From UBA8752 sp964223495 (GTDB taxonomy: Bacteria > Bacteroidota > Bacteroidia > Flavobacteriales_D > Sanyastnellaceae), in contig CAXQGL010000060.1 in assembly GCA_964223495.1 (NCBI GenBank), positions 83,790 through 147,789 of the forward strand: 64,000 bases of DNA. Direction: 5' to 3'. Shown here piece after piece: positions 8,432 through 16,418 of this stretch. A program made the translations under genes and the position numbers. Below the pieces are notes generated by a model, which worked only from the letters and a program-made list of their open reading frames with translations, was not told where the DNA came from and searched no databases. Each line of letters starts with the position of its first letter. Positions within the stretch are counted from its first letter, which is position 1.

Positions 8432-10717
8432 ATGGCCGGATCGCGGAAAACAGTGGGAAAGAAGGGAGGCAAGCGCAAGCAGGCCAATCCCGGCAGGAAG
8501 GGGCGCAAACCAGGTTCCGAGCATGGAGATTTTGGCGTCACCACTGGAAGCGGACAACGGCTCAGCGGTGCCAGCCGATACCGGTCCGATGTGCTCGAGG
8601 TCTTCCGGAAATTGCCGGGTCGACCGATGAATGCCCGACAGTTGGCCAGCACCATGGGCATCGGGGATCGGGACATCCAGGAGATGCTCCACATGCTGAT
8701 GCGGGAAGAGGCGGGCAAGGGGGTGCTCAAGGAAGTCGGCAAGGGCCGGTTCATGTTGCCGGAGCCCCGGAATCGGAATGACCAACGCAAGCAACAGGGG
8801 GGACGGACAGGAAAAGCGGGTGCCTCGGCTCCGATGACGGGGACCATTCAGATTTCAACCTATGGCAAGGGTTATGTGAGCATTCCCGGTCAAACCGATG
8901 ACATTGCCATACCCAAAGGCCACACCGGGACCGCATTCTGGGGAGACACGGTGGAAGTCGGCTGGATGAAACGTGGACGCCGCGAGGTTCCTTTCGTCGC
9001 CGAAGTGGTGAAGCGGGCCCGGGAGCTCTACGTCGTGATGATCGATCCCGTCAAGGATTACGCATTCGGCATTCCGACGGACAAGCGGCTGCACCGTGAT
9101 TTTCTCATTCCTGCGCGGCATCTGAACGGCGCACCGACCGATGTCAAGGTGGCGGTCCGTCTTGTGGATTGGGCCTCACCGGATGACCCCCCCATTGCAG
9201 AGGTGGTGGAGGTGCTCGGTGCACCGGGCGTCCACGAGGCGGAAATGCATGCCATTCTGCTTGAATACGGTTTGCCCTACCATTTCCCGGAAGACGTGGA
9301 TGCGGAGGCCGAAGCCATCCCCAAATCGCTGGACCCGGAGGAAATCAAGAGGCGCCGGGACTTTCGCAAGGTCACGACGTTCACCATAGACCCCGAGGAT
9401 GCCAAGGATTTCGACGACGCCCTCAGCATCAAGGACCTGAAGAATGGAAACGTGGAGGTCGGGGTGCACATTGCAGACGTGACCCACTACGTGCGGCCGG
9501 GCGGGCGCATCGAGGAGGAGGCCGTGGAGCGCGCCACCAGTATCTATCTCGTCGACCGGACCATCCCCATGTTGCCCGAGGTGCTGTCGAACAACCTCTG
9601 CTCCTTGCGCCCGAATGAGGACCGGTATGCCTTCAGTGCGGTCTTCGAGCTCGACAAGGACGCGAATGTGGTCAAGGAGTGGTTCGGCCGAACGGTCATC
9701 CATTCGGACCGGCGTTTCACCTACGTCGAGGCACAGGAGCGTTTGGAAACGGGCAAGGGAGATTTGGCCGATGAGGTCCGCCGGATGGACCGGTTGGCCC
9801 GAAAGATGCGGGCGAGACGGTTCAAGGCGGGCGGCATCGATTTCGATACCGAGGAGGTGCGCTTCCGGCTGGATGCCGATGGCAGACCCATCGAGGTGCT
9901 CATCAAGCGCATGATGGATGCCAACCGTCTGATCGAGGACTTCATGCTCCTCGCCAATGTCCGGGTGGCGAAGTGGATTGCAGGGTGCAAGGGCCAGCGA
10001 CCGCCGGGCGGAGTCTACCGGATCCACGATTCGCCTGACCCCACCAAGCTCAAATCGCTGCGGATGTTCGTGGCCCAGTTCGGATACAAGATGCCGGATA
10101 TGGAGCCCGGCAAGGCGCATCGGGCCATCAGCCAGCTCCTGAAGATGGCGGAGGGAAAACCGGAGGAGCCCATCATCAAACAGATGGCCATCCGCTCCAT
10201 GGCCAAGGCGGAGTACAGCACCGACAACATTGGCCACTATGGCTTGGCCTTCGAGCACTACACGCATTTCACCTCCCCCATCCGTCGGTATCCGGACATG
10301 ATGGTGCACCGGAGCCTGCAGCATTACCTCGATGAGGGCGCCCCCATCGACACCGCAACGCTGGACGGGCCGTGCGCCCACAGCAGCGAGCGGGAGAAGC
10401 GCGCAGCGGAAGCGGAACGCGCCAGCATCAAATACAAGCAGGTGGAATACATGGGCACCCACCTTGGTGCGGAGTTCACCGGGGTGGTGAATGGCATCTC
10501 ATCCAAGGCGGTATACGTCGAGTTGTCGGACAACAAGTGCGAGGGCTATGTGGACATCAAGGGCATCTCCACGGACCGTTTCTCCCTCGACCCCGAAAGG
10601 CAATGCCTGGTCGGAATGCACACGGGACAGCTCATCCAGATGGGGCAGGAAGTCAAGGTTCAGGTGGTACGGGCCGACCTCCAGCGAAGGGAACTCGAAT
10701 TCGATTGGCTCGGTTGA
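8432..10717 (+). CDS. rnr: Ribonuclease R
   Basis: 3'-5' exoribonuclease of the RNB family that degrades structured RNA. The order is a Lys/Arg/Gly-rich N-terminus (residues 1-50), a winged-helix segment with RPMNARQLASTMGI, cold-shock-like domains, the RNB catalytic domain from about residue 290 with the metal-binding block DPEDAKDFDDALSI, and a C-terminal S1 domain (EFTGVVNGISSKAVYVEL). The product ends at LEFDWLG, so the long basic C-terminal tail of the E. coli enzyme is missing; the basic region is at the N-terminus instead. The ATG at 8432 (MAGSRKTVGKK) was chosen over an upstream GTG because residues before it look non-coding. Confidence 0.95.
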   Translation: MAGSRKTVGKKGGKRKQANPGRKGRKPGSEHGDFGVTTGSGQRLSGASRYRSDVLEVFRKLPGRPMNARQLASTMGIGDRDIQEMLHMLMREEAGKGVLKEVGKGRFMLPEPRNRNDQRKQQGGRTGKAGASAPMTGTIQISTYGKGYVSIPGQTDDIAIPKGHTGTAFWGDTVEVGWMKRGRREVPFVAEVVKRARELYVVMIDPVKDYAFGIPTDKRLHRDFLIPARHLNGAPTDVKVAVRLVDWASPDDPPIAEVVEVLGAPGVHEAEMHAILLEYGLPYHFPEDVDAEAEAIPKSLDPEEIKRRRDFRKVTTFTIDPEDAKDFDDALSIKDLKNGNVEVGVHIADVTHYVRPGGRIEEEAVERATSIYLVDRTIPMLPEVLSNNLCSLRPNEDRYAFSAVFELDKDANVVKEWFGRTVIHSDRRFTYVEAQERLETGKGDLADEVRRMDRLARKMRARRFKAGGIDFDTEEVRFRLDADGRPIEVLIKRMMDANRLIEDFMLLANVRVAKWIAGCKGQRPPGGVYRIHDSPDPTKLKSLRMFVAQFGYKMPDMEPGKAHRAISQLLKMAEGKPEEPIIKQMAIRSMAKAEYSTDNIGHYGLAFEHYTHFTSPIRRYPDMMVHRSLQHYLDEGAPIDTATLDGPCAHSSEREKRAAEAERASIKYKQVEYMGTHLGAEFTGVVNGISSKAVYVELSDNKCEGYVDIKGISTDRFSLDPERQCLVGMHTGQLIQMGQEVKVQVVRADLQRRELEFDWLG

Positions 10718-10746
10718 AGCGGTGCGTACCGGCTCCGGGCAAGTTG

Positions 10747-10754
10747 TATTTTCG
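10747..10754 (+). promoter_or_regulatory. Candidate -7 box (TATTTTCG) for the CAT tRNA
   Basis: TATTTTCG, 22 bases before the tRNA 5' end, resembling TAnnTTTG. Similar boxes precede both tRNA-Val genes (11221 and 17707). Confidence 0.4.
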
Positions 10755-10776
10755 CTGAGCCGCACACGCGGTACAT

Positions 10777-10853
10777 GCGCTCTTAGCTCAGTTGGTTAGA
10801 GCAGGGGACTCATAATCCCTGGGTCGCGGGTTCAAGTCCTGCAGGGCGCACCA
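10777..10853 (+). tRNA. tRNA with anticodon CAT (Met or lysidine-type Ile2)
   Basis: Complete cloverleaf: acceptor GCGCTCT with AGGGCGC, D arm GCTCAGTTGGTTAGAGC, anticodon stem GGGGA/TCCCT around loop CTCATAA (anticodon CAT at 10811-10813), T arm with GTTCAAG, discriminator A and an encoded CCA. The body resembles tRNA-Ile2(CAT) at least as much as elongator Met: the AGCAG and GGTTCAAGTCC parts match E. coli Ile2. A TilS-determinant or isotype-model comparison would decide. Confidence 0.95.
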
Positions 10854-10864
10854 AGGCTGCAGGC

Positions 10865-11086
10865 TCAGATGAGCTGGGACAGCAGCAGAATCAGGTCAGT
10901 GGTGGTGATCATGCCATCCCCATTGAGGTCGTACATGAAGTTCTCCTTGTTGACCGGCTGCATGAAGTGCGCCAGAAGCTGAAGCAAATCGCTGAGTGTC
11001 ATTTTCTCGGCTTTAAGTGTTTTCGCGTCCACCTGTGGTCCGCCTGGTTGCGCGAACTTTTCGATAGAAGTTGTATAACAACACAT
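10865..11086 (-). CDS. Small protein with a dockerin-like EF-hand segment
   Basis: A 73-codon reading frame whose C-terminal half reads LSDLLQLLAHF followed by YDLNGDGMITTTDLILLL, a calcium-loop-plus-helix repeat as in type I dockerins. There is no signal peptide, so it may be a real small cytoplasmic protein, a start-shifted gene (ATG at the MTLSDLL codon), or the surviving 3' end of a larger secreted protein. It lies opposite to and between two tRNA genes. The upstream 70 bp are strikingly AT-rich for this window and contain a TATGTTTT promoter-like word. The same kind of module occurs in the YadA-head-like protein at 47.0-48.2 kb. Confidence 0.45.
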   Translation of the reverse strand: MCCYTTSIEKFAQPGGPQVDAKTLKAEKMTLSDLLQLLAHFMQPVNKENFMYDLNGDGMITTTDLILLLSQLI

Positions 11087-11150
11087 TAAATTTACAAAAA
11101 CATAGACAAAAAGTCAAATACAACACATGAAGACGAGAAATCAAGGGGTG
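11040..11150. other. AT-rich patch between tRNA genes
   Basis: About 110 bp dominated by A/T runs in a GC-rich neighbourhood. On the minus strand it holds TTG and TATGTTTT words at a spacing compatible with a Bacteroidetes promoter for the 73-codon gene. No inverted or direct repeats that would mark a mobile element were seen. Confidence 0.4.
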
Positions 11151-11220
11151 AAGTGAGGGCGCGCGTTGCTCCTTATCCGTCGGGGTTGCCCCAGCTTGAA
11201 CTGAAGAGCAGGAGTTGGTG

Positions 11221-11228
11221 TATCTTCG
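11221..11228 (+). promoter_or_regulatory. Candidate -7 box (TATCTTCG) for tRNA-Val(CAC)
   Basis: TATCTTCG, 11 bases before the tRNA. A TTG 22 bases upstream could act as the -33 element. Confidence 0.4.
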
Positions 11229-11239
11229 CCCCCCTTTTC

Positions 11240-11314
11240 GGGCAATTAGCTCAGTTGGTTCAGAGCGTTCGCCTCACACGCGAGAGGTCACTGGTTCGAA
11301 TCCAGTATTGCCCA
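11240..11314 (+). tRNA. tRNA-Val (CAC)
   Basis: Acceptor GGGCAAT pairs with ATTGCCC, D arm GCTCAGTTGGTTCAGAGC, anticodon stem TTCGC/GCGAG around loop CTCACAC (anticodon CAC, codon GUG), T arm ACTGG-TTCGAAT-CCAGT, discriminator A. The CCA end is not encoded (CCC follows). Confidence 0.95.
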
Positions 11315-11352
11315 CCCCGCCCAAGGGGCCTTACCCCCAACCCAAGGCCCCG

Positions 11353-11384
11353 GCCCCGCTCCCGAACGGATGCGGGGCTTTTTT
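11353..11384 (+). terminator. Intrinsic terminator after tRNA-Val(CAC)
   Basis: Perfect 7-bp stem GCCCCGC/GCGGGGC with a 12-base loop followed by six T. It separates the tRNA-Val from the tRNA-Arg gene. Confidence 0.75.
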
Positions 11385-11421
11385 CTGCGGCTTCGCACCG
11401 GGCGATGTTTCTTTGCCGCAC

Positions 11422-11496
11422 GGCCCCGTAGTTCAACGGATAGAATAAGCGTTTCCTAAACGTTTGATCCAGGTTCGATTCCTGGCGGGGCTACCA
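11422..11496 (+). tRNA. tRNA-Arg (CCT)
   Basis: Acceptor GGCCCCG pairs with CGGGGCT (first pair G-U), D arm GTTCAACGGATAGAAT, anticodon stem AGCGT/ACGTT around loop TTCCTAA (anticodon CCT, codon AGG), T arm CAGG-TTCGATT-CCTG, discriminator A and encoded CCA. It lies 25 bp upstream of the flippase start. Confidence 0.94.
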
Positions 11497-11521
11497 TTTC
11501 CGGCCATCCGGCCCTGCATCA

Positions 11522-12859
11522 ATGCCCATCCAAGTGGACCCATCCTCACCGGCATCAACACAGCTTGACGGATCGTGGCGTCGGTTGCTGGGTGGATCGG
11601 GCACCGTACTGACATTGAAAGTGCTCGGTGCACTGGGTGGATTCCTGTTTTCCCTCCTCGTTGCCCGCCGTTTTGGAGACGCCGCGCTCGGACGCGCCGA
11701 ATTGTTCGTTCTGATGATCACCGTTGGAGCCACCCTGTTCCGCGGTGGAATGGAAGGAGCGGTGGTGAAGCTGTTCGGTGCATGGTCCGCGGCGGGAGCC
11801 CATGGTCGGGTGCTCCATCGTTTCGTGGCTTGGTCCCGTCCGCTGGTCGGATTGGCCTTGCTCGTGGCCATCGGGGGGTGGTTTCTTCCGGGCGGGTGGA
11901 AGTTCCGGAGTGTGCCGATTGGGGGCTGGTTGGGATTGGCGATGGGCGCGTGGCTGTTGATCGGGTGGGTCAATGAATCCCTGCGTGGAACGGGTCGTGT
12001 CGGCTTTTACGCGCTGTTCCAACCTGGTTGGTGGATGCTGCTCGCCGGCGGGCTCGTCGTCGTCGTGGGGATGGACCCCACTGAATCGTTGGCTTGGGCG
12101 GCTTTGTTCCTCGCTTCGACCGGAATGTTGTTCGCGACTTGGTTGTTCCGTCGTGCGTCCCGTGTGGACACGTCCCCGAAGAACATGGATGCACGAAAGG
12201 ATGGTGCGATGCTGCGGAGACTTGCCGCTCCGATTTGGTTGGGCAGCATGCTGCACCTGGTATTGAGCTGGGCGGACACGGCCATCCTCGCCGTGTGGTT
12301 GGATGAGGCAGGAGTGGCCCATTATCGGGCGGCATTCAGGTTGGCGGCATTGCTGACCTTCACGCAGTTTGCGGTCAATGCTTTGGGCGCTCCGACTTTC
12401 GGCGCCTTGCATGCAGCTGGAGACTACGAGGCGTTGCGCAGAACGGTGCATCGCATCGGATGGATGAATACGGCCATCGCCTTGCCGGGATTGATTTTTC
12501 TGGTGGCCCTGGGCCCATGGCTTCTTGGTTTCTGGGGCGAGGCTTTTACGCACCCGACAGTGGTTCGGGGGTTGACCATTCTCGCGCTGGGTCAGTGTTT
12601 CAATGCCCTGTGTGGACCGGTGATGTATCTGCTCAACATGACGGGGGGTGAACGCGCAGGGCTCGGCATCCTGGCGATATCAGCAGCAGCGCAGCTTTGC
12701 GCAGCCATGTTCCTGATTCCTGAATTCGGCCTTGTGGGCGGTGCGGGTTCAGCGGCGGTGGGCATGTTCTGCTGGAATGGACTTGGCGTGTGGTACATCC
12801 ACCGCCAACATGGCTTCATCATGGTATCCTTGCTCAACGGATGGTGGAGCCGCAACTGA
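11522..12859 (+). CDS. Polysaccharide flippase (Wzx/MOP superfamily)
   Basis: Multi-spanning membrane protein of about 445 residues with the layout of oligosaccharide flippases: an amphipathic start, then roughly 12-14 hydrophobic segments, for example VLTLKVLGALGGFLFSLLVA near residue 30 and a closing pair near residues 385-425. Such proteins translocate lipid-linked sugar units across the inner membrane. It overlaps the sulfotransferase gene by 19 bp, so the two are probably coupled and could act on the same surface glycan. No glycosyltransferase or polymerase genes flank it. The ATG at 11522 gives a hydrophilic leader of about 25 residues; a later start cannot be excluded. Confidence 0.8.
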   Translation: MPIQVDPSSPASTQLDGSWRRLLGGSGTVLTLKVLGALGGFLFSLLVARRFGDAALGRAELFVLMITVGATLFRGGMEGAVVKLFGAWSAAGAHGRVLHRFVAWSRPLVGLALLVAIGGWFLPGGWKFRSVPIGGWLGLAMGAWLLIGWVNESLRGTGRVGFYALFQPGWWMLLAGGLVVVVGMDPTESLAWAALFLASTGMLFATWLFRRASRVDTSPKNMDARKDGAMLRRLAAPIWLGSMLHLVLSWADTAILAVWLDEAGVAHYRAAFRLAALLTFTQFAVNALGAPTFGALHAAGDYEALRRTVHRIGWMNTAIALPGLIFLVALGPWLLGFWGEAFTHPTVVRGLTILALGQCFNALCGPVMYLLNMTGGERAGLGILAISAAAQLCAAMFLIPEFGLVGGAGSAAVGMFCWNGLGVWYIHRQHGFIMVSLLNGWWSRN

Positions 12860-13782
12860 ATTTCTTCCTGATCGGCGCTCCGAAATCGGGGACAAGCCTG
12901 ATCCATGACCGGATGTCCCGACACCCCCAGGTGTATCTGAGCCCCCTCAAGGAGCCCAACCACTTCGCTTCGGATATCGACGCCGCCCAATTCTCCCCAG
13001 CATTCCGGGCCAATCATCCCGATGACCTCGAAACCTATTTCGCCCGAAGACCCCTGACCCGGAGGCAGGTCGGCTTCGTTACGGACCCCGGCCAGTATGC
13101 AGCCTTGTTTGCCGATTCCCTGCCGGAACACAAAGTGATCGGTGAATGCAGCACGTCCTATCTGTGGAGTGCAGAAGCGGCCGACGCCATCGGGGAGAAA
13201 TACCCGGAGGCCCGCATCCTGGCGGTCCTGAGGAACCCGGTCGACCGGTTGTTCTCACACTGGTTGATGGCGCGGAAATACGGATTCACCCGTGCTCCGC
13301 TGTTGGAAGCAGTGCAGAAGGACCTTGCGCACGAAAGCCCTGGCTGGGGGAGAAGTGAGCTCTTCGTTGAGGCCGGTCGGTATGCGGTACAATTGGAGCG
13401 TTGGCTTCGGGTTTACCCTGCCGGTCAGGTGAAGGTGCTGCTTCACGAGGATCTCGGCAGCGAGGCTACCTGGAAGGGCCTGGCCGAGTGGTTGGGCCTG
13501 GACGGTGAAATTCCCGAGTCCGGGACCGAAAGGGTCAATCCCGCAGGGCTTCCCCGCTGGGAGGGCGTCAACCGCTGGCTGACCTCTTCGGGCTTGAAGG
13601 GACGGATGGCGGAATGGATGCCGGCAAGTATGAAGGCATCCCTCCGGTCCAAATGGTATTCCTCGGAGGACATGCCGCGACTTCAACCCGATGAGCGGCG
13701 CATCCTGTTCAGACATTTCGAGCAGGATGTGGCTTTGCTCGAGCAGCTCCTCGGTAGGGACCTCGCACATTGGCGCCCCTGA
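12841..13782 (+). CDS. Sulfotransferase family protein
   Basis: PAPS-dependent sulfotransferase of about 313 residues. The 5'-phosphosulfate loop is seen near the N-terminus (FFLIGAPKSGTSLIHDRM) and the 3'-phosphate-binding segment as ILAVLRNPVDRLFSHWLMA near residue 105. The arrangement resembles heparan-type and bacterial carbohydrate sulfotransferases; the acceptor is unknown. The ATG at 12841 puts the PSB loop about 8 residues in and overlaps the flippase end. An upstream in-frame start would extend into flippase sequence and is unlikely. Together with the flippase it suggests export and sulfation of a surface glycan. Confidence 0.87.
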   Translation: MVEPQLNFFLIGAPKSGTSLIHDRMSRHPQVYLSPLKEPNHFASDIDAAQFSPAFRANHPDDLETYFARRPLTRRQVGFVTDPGQYAALFADSLPEHKVIGECSTSYLWSAEAADAIGEKYPEARILAVLRNPVDRLFSHWLMARKYGFTRAPLLEAVQKDLAHESPGWGRSELFVEAGRYAVQLERWLRVYPAGQVKVLLHEDLGSEATWKGLAEWLGLDGEIPESGTERVNPAGLPRWEGVNRWLTSSGLKGRMAEWMPASMKASLRSKWYSSEDMPRLQPDERRILFRHFEQDVALLEQLLGRDLAHWRP

Positions 13783-14006
13783 TTTTTTTTCGTAAACGTG
13801 TGCATTGCAGTCAGATGGGCACTGTATCATTGCCTACAGATTCCCACCCGGGATGACAAGTTTGTTCGACAGTTGGGTGAAGCCGGCCCTCCAACGCCGG
13901 TGGAAGCAGATTCGGCTCTGAGCCAGGGGTGACGCTGCGGAATTGTGCTTCGGGATGAAGCGCGTCCGGCCGGCCCATCCCCTCTTTTCCCCAACATCCG
14001 AACCCT
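13783..14006 (+). promoter_or_regulatory. Possible structured leader of the polyamine operon
   Basis: A 224-bp gap before speA with no reading frame. A run of eight T follows the sulfotransferase stop. Further on are two clear hairpins: GGCT-CTG-AGCC at 13914-13924 and a 7-bp stem GTGCTTC/GAAGCGC at 13945-13963, then a GC-rich palindromic stretch near 13966. I cannot match it to a known riboswitch class; it may be a 5' UTR or only spacer. Confidence 0.3.
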
Positions 14007-15506
14007 ATGAAAACAAGGTACCTCGACCTGATCGAGCAGACTTTTGAATGGCCGCAGGACGAATTCGTCCTGGAGGAGGACCGCTTGCGCTTCCACGGCA
14101 TCGACCTCTTGGAACTCATCGAGCGCTATGGCACGCCCCTGCGCTTCACTTATCTCCCCCGCATCGGCGAGAGCATACGCAAGGCGACCGGGTGGTTCCA
14201 ATCTGCCATGGACCGTCTGGACTACAAGGGCGCCTACCATTATTGCTATGTGACCAAAAGCTCCCATTTCCGCCACGTCACGGAAGAAGTGCTCCGCCAT
14301 GGTGCCCACTTGGAGACGAGCAGCCCCTTCGACTTGGACATCGTACGCGCACTGGAGGCCAGTGGCCATCTGGGCCGCTCTGATACCGTCATCTGCAATG
14401 GTTTCAAGACTCCTGCCTATGTGCAACGCATAGCGGCACTCCGTGCGGATGGGTTCACCGGAATCCTCCCCGTGCTTGACAACGAGTTGGAGTTTGATAT
14501 GCTGGAGAAGGCCGTGAAGGATCCCATCGAGGTGGGCCTTCGCATTGCTTCGGAGGAGGAGCCCAAATTCGAGTTCTACACCTCCCGGCTCGGCATGGGT
14601 TACCGCCGCATTCTCCCGTTCTATCGTGAGCACCTCGCCGGCCATCCGCAGTTGCGGTTGCGCATGCTGCATTTTTTCGTCAATACGGGAATTCGGGACA
14701 CGGCCTACTACTGGAATGAGCTCCGCAAGGCCCTCGATGTCTACTGCACGCTCAAGAAGGAATGTCCTGAATTGACGGCCCTGAATATCGGCGGCGGCCT
14801 GCCCATCAAGAATTCCCTGGGCTTCGAGTACGATTACGAATACATGATCGAGGCCATCCTCGAGCAGATCATGAAGCATTGCGGAGAGCGAGGCGTGGCG
14901 GTGCCGGACATTTTCACGGAATTCGGCTCATTCACCGTTGGGGAGGCCGGGGGCACCTTGTTCAAGGTGTTGTTCCAGAAACGCCAGAACGACAGGGAGC
15001 GTTGGAACCTCATCGACTCCAGCTTCATGACGACCCTGCCCGATACATGGGCCATCAACAAGCGGTTCATGATGTTGCCCGTCAACCGTTGGAATGACGA
15101 CTACGAGCGGGTCTTCCTCGGTGGATTGACCTGCGACAGCGACGACTACTACAACTCGGAACAACACCTCAATGCCATCTATCTGCCGAAGTTCGAACAG
15201 CATGATCCGCTGTATCTCGCTTTCTTCAACACGGCGGCCTATCAGGACAACATTGGCGGCCATGGGGGGGTGCACCATTGCTTGATTCCGGGACCAAAGC
15301 ACGTCCTCCTCGACCGGGATGAACAGGGTCGATTGCGCGCCCGGGTGTTCTGTGAGGAGCAGAAGGCGGCAGACGTCCTGCAATTGCTCGGATATGGTGA
15401 GGAGGTGAGCGAGGCCACCCGGATGGAGGACGAGGCGACACAGAAGGCAAAGCGGGCAGAGGCGCGTCGCAAGGCATTCCGCACCGCACAATCCGTCAGA
15501 CAATGA
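14007..15506 (+). CDS. speA: Arginine decarboxylase (fold III, PLP-dependent)
   Basis: Alanine-racemase-fold decarboxylase converting arginine to agmatine. AYHYCYVTKSSHFRHV provides the PLP-lysine region (K in the VTKSS context), with the phosphate-binding glycine block LNIGGGLPIKN and the C-terminal active-site region GGLTCDSDDYYN. The 499-residue length and the Lys/Arg/Glu-rich C-terminal helix fit the short Bacteroidetes SpeA form rather than the ~650-residue proteobacterial enzyme. It is the first gene of a coupled operon: its stop overlaps the agmatinase ATG. A related fold III substrate such as ornithine is possible, but the agmatinase next door argues for arginine. Confidence 0.9.
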   Translation: MKTRYLDLIEQTFEWPQDEFVLEEDRLRFHGIDLLELIERYGTPLRFTYLPRIGESIRKATGWFQSAMDRLDYKGAYHYCYVTKSSHFRHVTEEVLRHGAHLETSSPFDLDIVRALEASGHLGRSDTVICNGFKTPAYVQRIAALRADGFTGILPVLDNELEFDMLEKAVKDPIEVGLRIASEEEPKFEFYTSRLGMGYRRILPFYREHLAGHPQLRLRMLHFFVNTGIRDTAYYWNELRKALDVYCTLKKECPELTALNIGGGLPIKNSLGFEYDYEYMIEAILEQIMKHCGERGVAVPDIFTEFGSFTVGEAGGTLFKVLFQKRQNDRERWNLIDSSFMTTLPDTWAINKRFMMLPVNRWNDDYERVFLGGLTCDSDDYYNSEQHLNAIYLPKFEQHDPLYLAFFNTAAYQDNIGGHGGVHHCLIPGPKHVLLDRDEQGRLRARVFCEEQKAADVLQLLGYGEEVSEATRMEDEATQKAKRAEARRKAFRTAQSVRQ

Positions 15507-16417
15507 GCGTCCATTTGAACCCTGTACGGGATTACGCCGGTGAGCCCATGTCCGATGCCTCACGACCACCGAGGGCAGCCATCCTGCCCGTGCCGTACGA
15601 CGGAACGAGCACGTGGGGCAAGGGTGCCGACAAGGGACCGGAAGCCCTGTTCGAGGCCTTGGAGAACATGGAGCTCTATGACATTGAAACGGGTTCGGAG
15701 GTGCACCGCGAGGGGGTTGCCATCCTGGGGGGAGTTCCCATGCAATCCGATGGAAGGCCCGTGAACCCGGAAGAGGTGCATGATGCCGTGCACTCCCGGG
15801 TGCGGTCATTGCTCGAATCAGGGGTGCTTCCCGTCCTGGTCGGTGGAGAGCACAGTGTGAGCATGGGGGCCATCCGCGCTTGTTCGGAGGCCAATCCGGG
15901 GATTTCCGTGCTCCAGATTGACGCGCACAGTGATCTGCGCCCTGAATTCCATGGCTCGCCTTACAATCACGCTTGCGCGCTGCACTGGGCGTCCCGCAAC
16001 ACAAGGTTGGTTCAGGTGGGCATCCGAAGCACGGAAGCTGAGGAGCGGCGATTCGAACAGGAGGGCAACGTGTTCCATGCGGATCATTGTCACCGTACCG
16101 AGGATGACGTTTGGATTGCTGAAGTGGTGGATCGGTTGGGGCCTGCGGGTTCTCCCCTGTACATCACGGTCGACCTCGATGCTTTCGACCCCGCTGTTCT
16201 TCCCGAGACGGGCACGCCTGAACCAGGAGGGCTCGATTGGTATCAGGTAACCGGGTTGATTCGCCGCGCATCACTTCGGCACCGCGTGGTGGGCTTCGAT
16301 GTGGTGGAGCTCGCCCCCCGTCAGGACCGGAGCCCAAGCGCTTTTACGGCGGCCAAGTTGCTGCACAAGATGTTGACTTACACCCTCAAACCCGCACCTA
16401 TTGGCACAACGGATTGA
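15503..16417 (+). CDS. speB: Agmatinase (ureohydrolase family)
   Basis: Binuclear manganese ureohydrolase, predicted to split agmatine into putrescine and urea. Metal-ligand motifs are in order: VLVGGEHSVSMG, LQIDAHSDLRPEFHGSPYNH and ITVDLDAFDPAVLPETGTPE. Length is about 304 residues from the overlapping ATG, or 289 if the internal ATG (MSDASRPP) is used; the first start gives ATGA coupling to speA. Arginase or formimidoglutamase specificity is possible on fold grounds, but operon context supports agmatine. It is followed after one base by the DHS-like gene. Confidence 0.9.
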   Translation: MSVHLNPVRDYAGEPMSDASRPPRAAILPVPYDGTSTWGKGADKGPEALFEALENMELYDIETGSEVHREGVAILGGVPMQSDGRPVNPEEVHDAVHSRVRSLLESGVLPVLVGGEHSVSMGAIRACSEANPGISVLQIDAHSDLRPEFHGSPYNHACALHWASRNTRLVQVGIRSTEAEERRFEQEGNVFHADHCHRTEDDVWIAEVVDRLGPAGSPLYITVDLDAFDPAVLPETGTPEPGGLDWYQVTGLIRRASLRHRVVGFDVVELAPRQDRSPSAFTAAKLLHKMLTYTLKPAPIGTTD

Positions 16418-16418
16418 C

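Noticed and set aside
9176..10462. A long antisense frame over rnr
   Set aside because: His/Leu/Val-rich product without any known motif, lying wholly inside the RNB domain gene.
12790..12840. Upstream start for the sulfotransferase
   Set aside because: It would add residues encoded by the flippase 3' end and move the PSB loop away from its usual place near the N-terminus.
11522..13782. Capsule or O-antigen gene cluster
   Set aside because: Only a flippase and a sulfotransferase are present; no glycosyltransferase, polymerase or chain-length gene is nearby.
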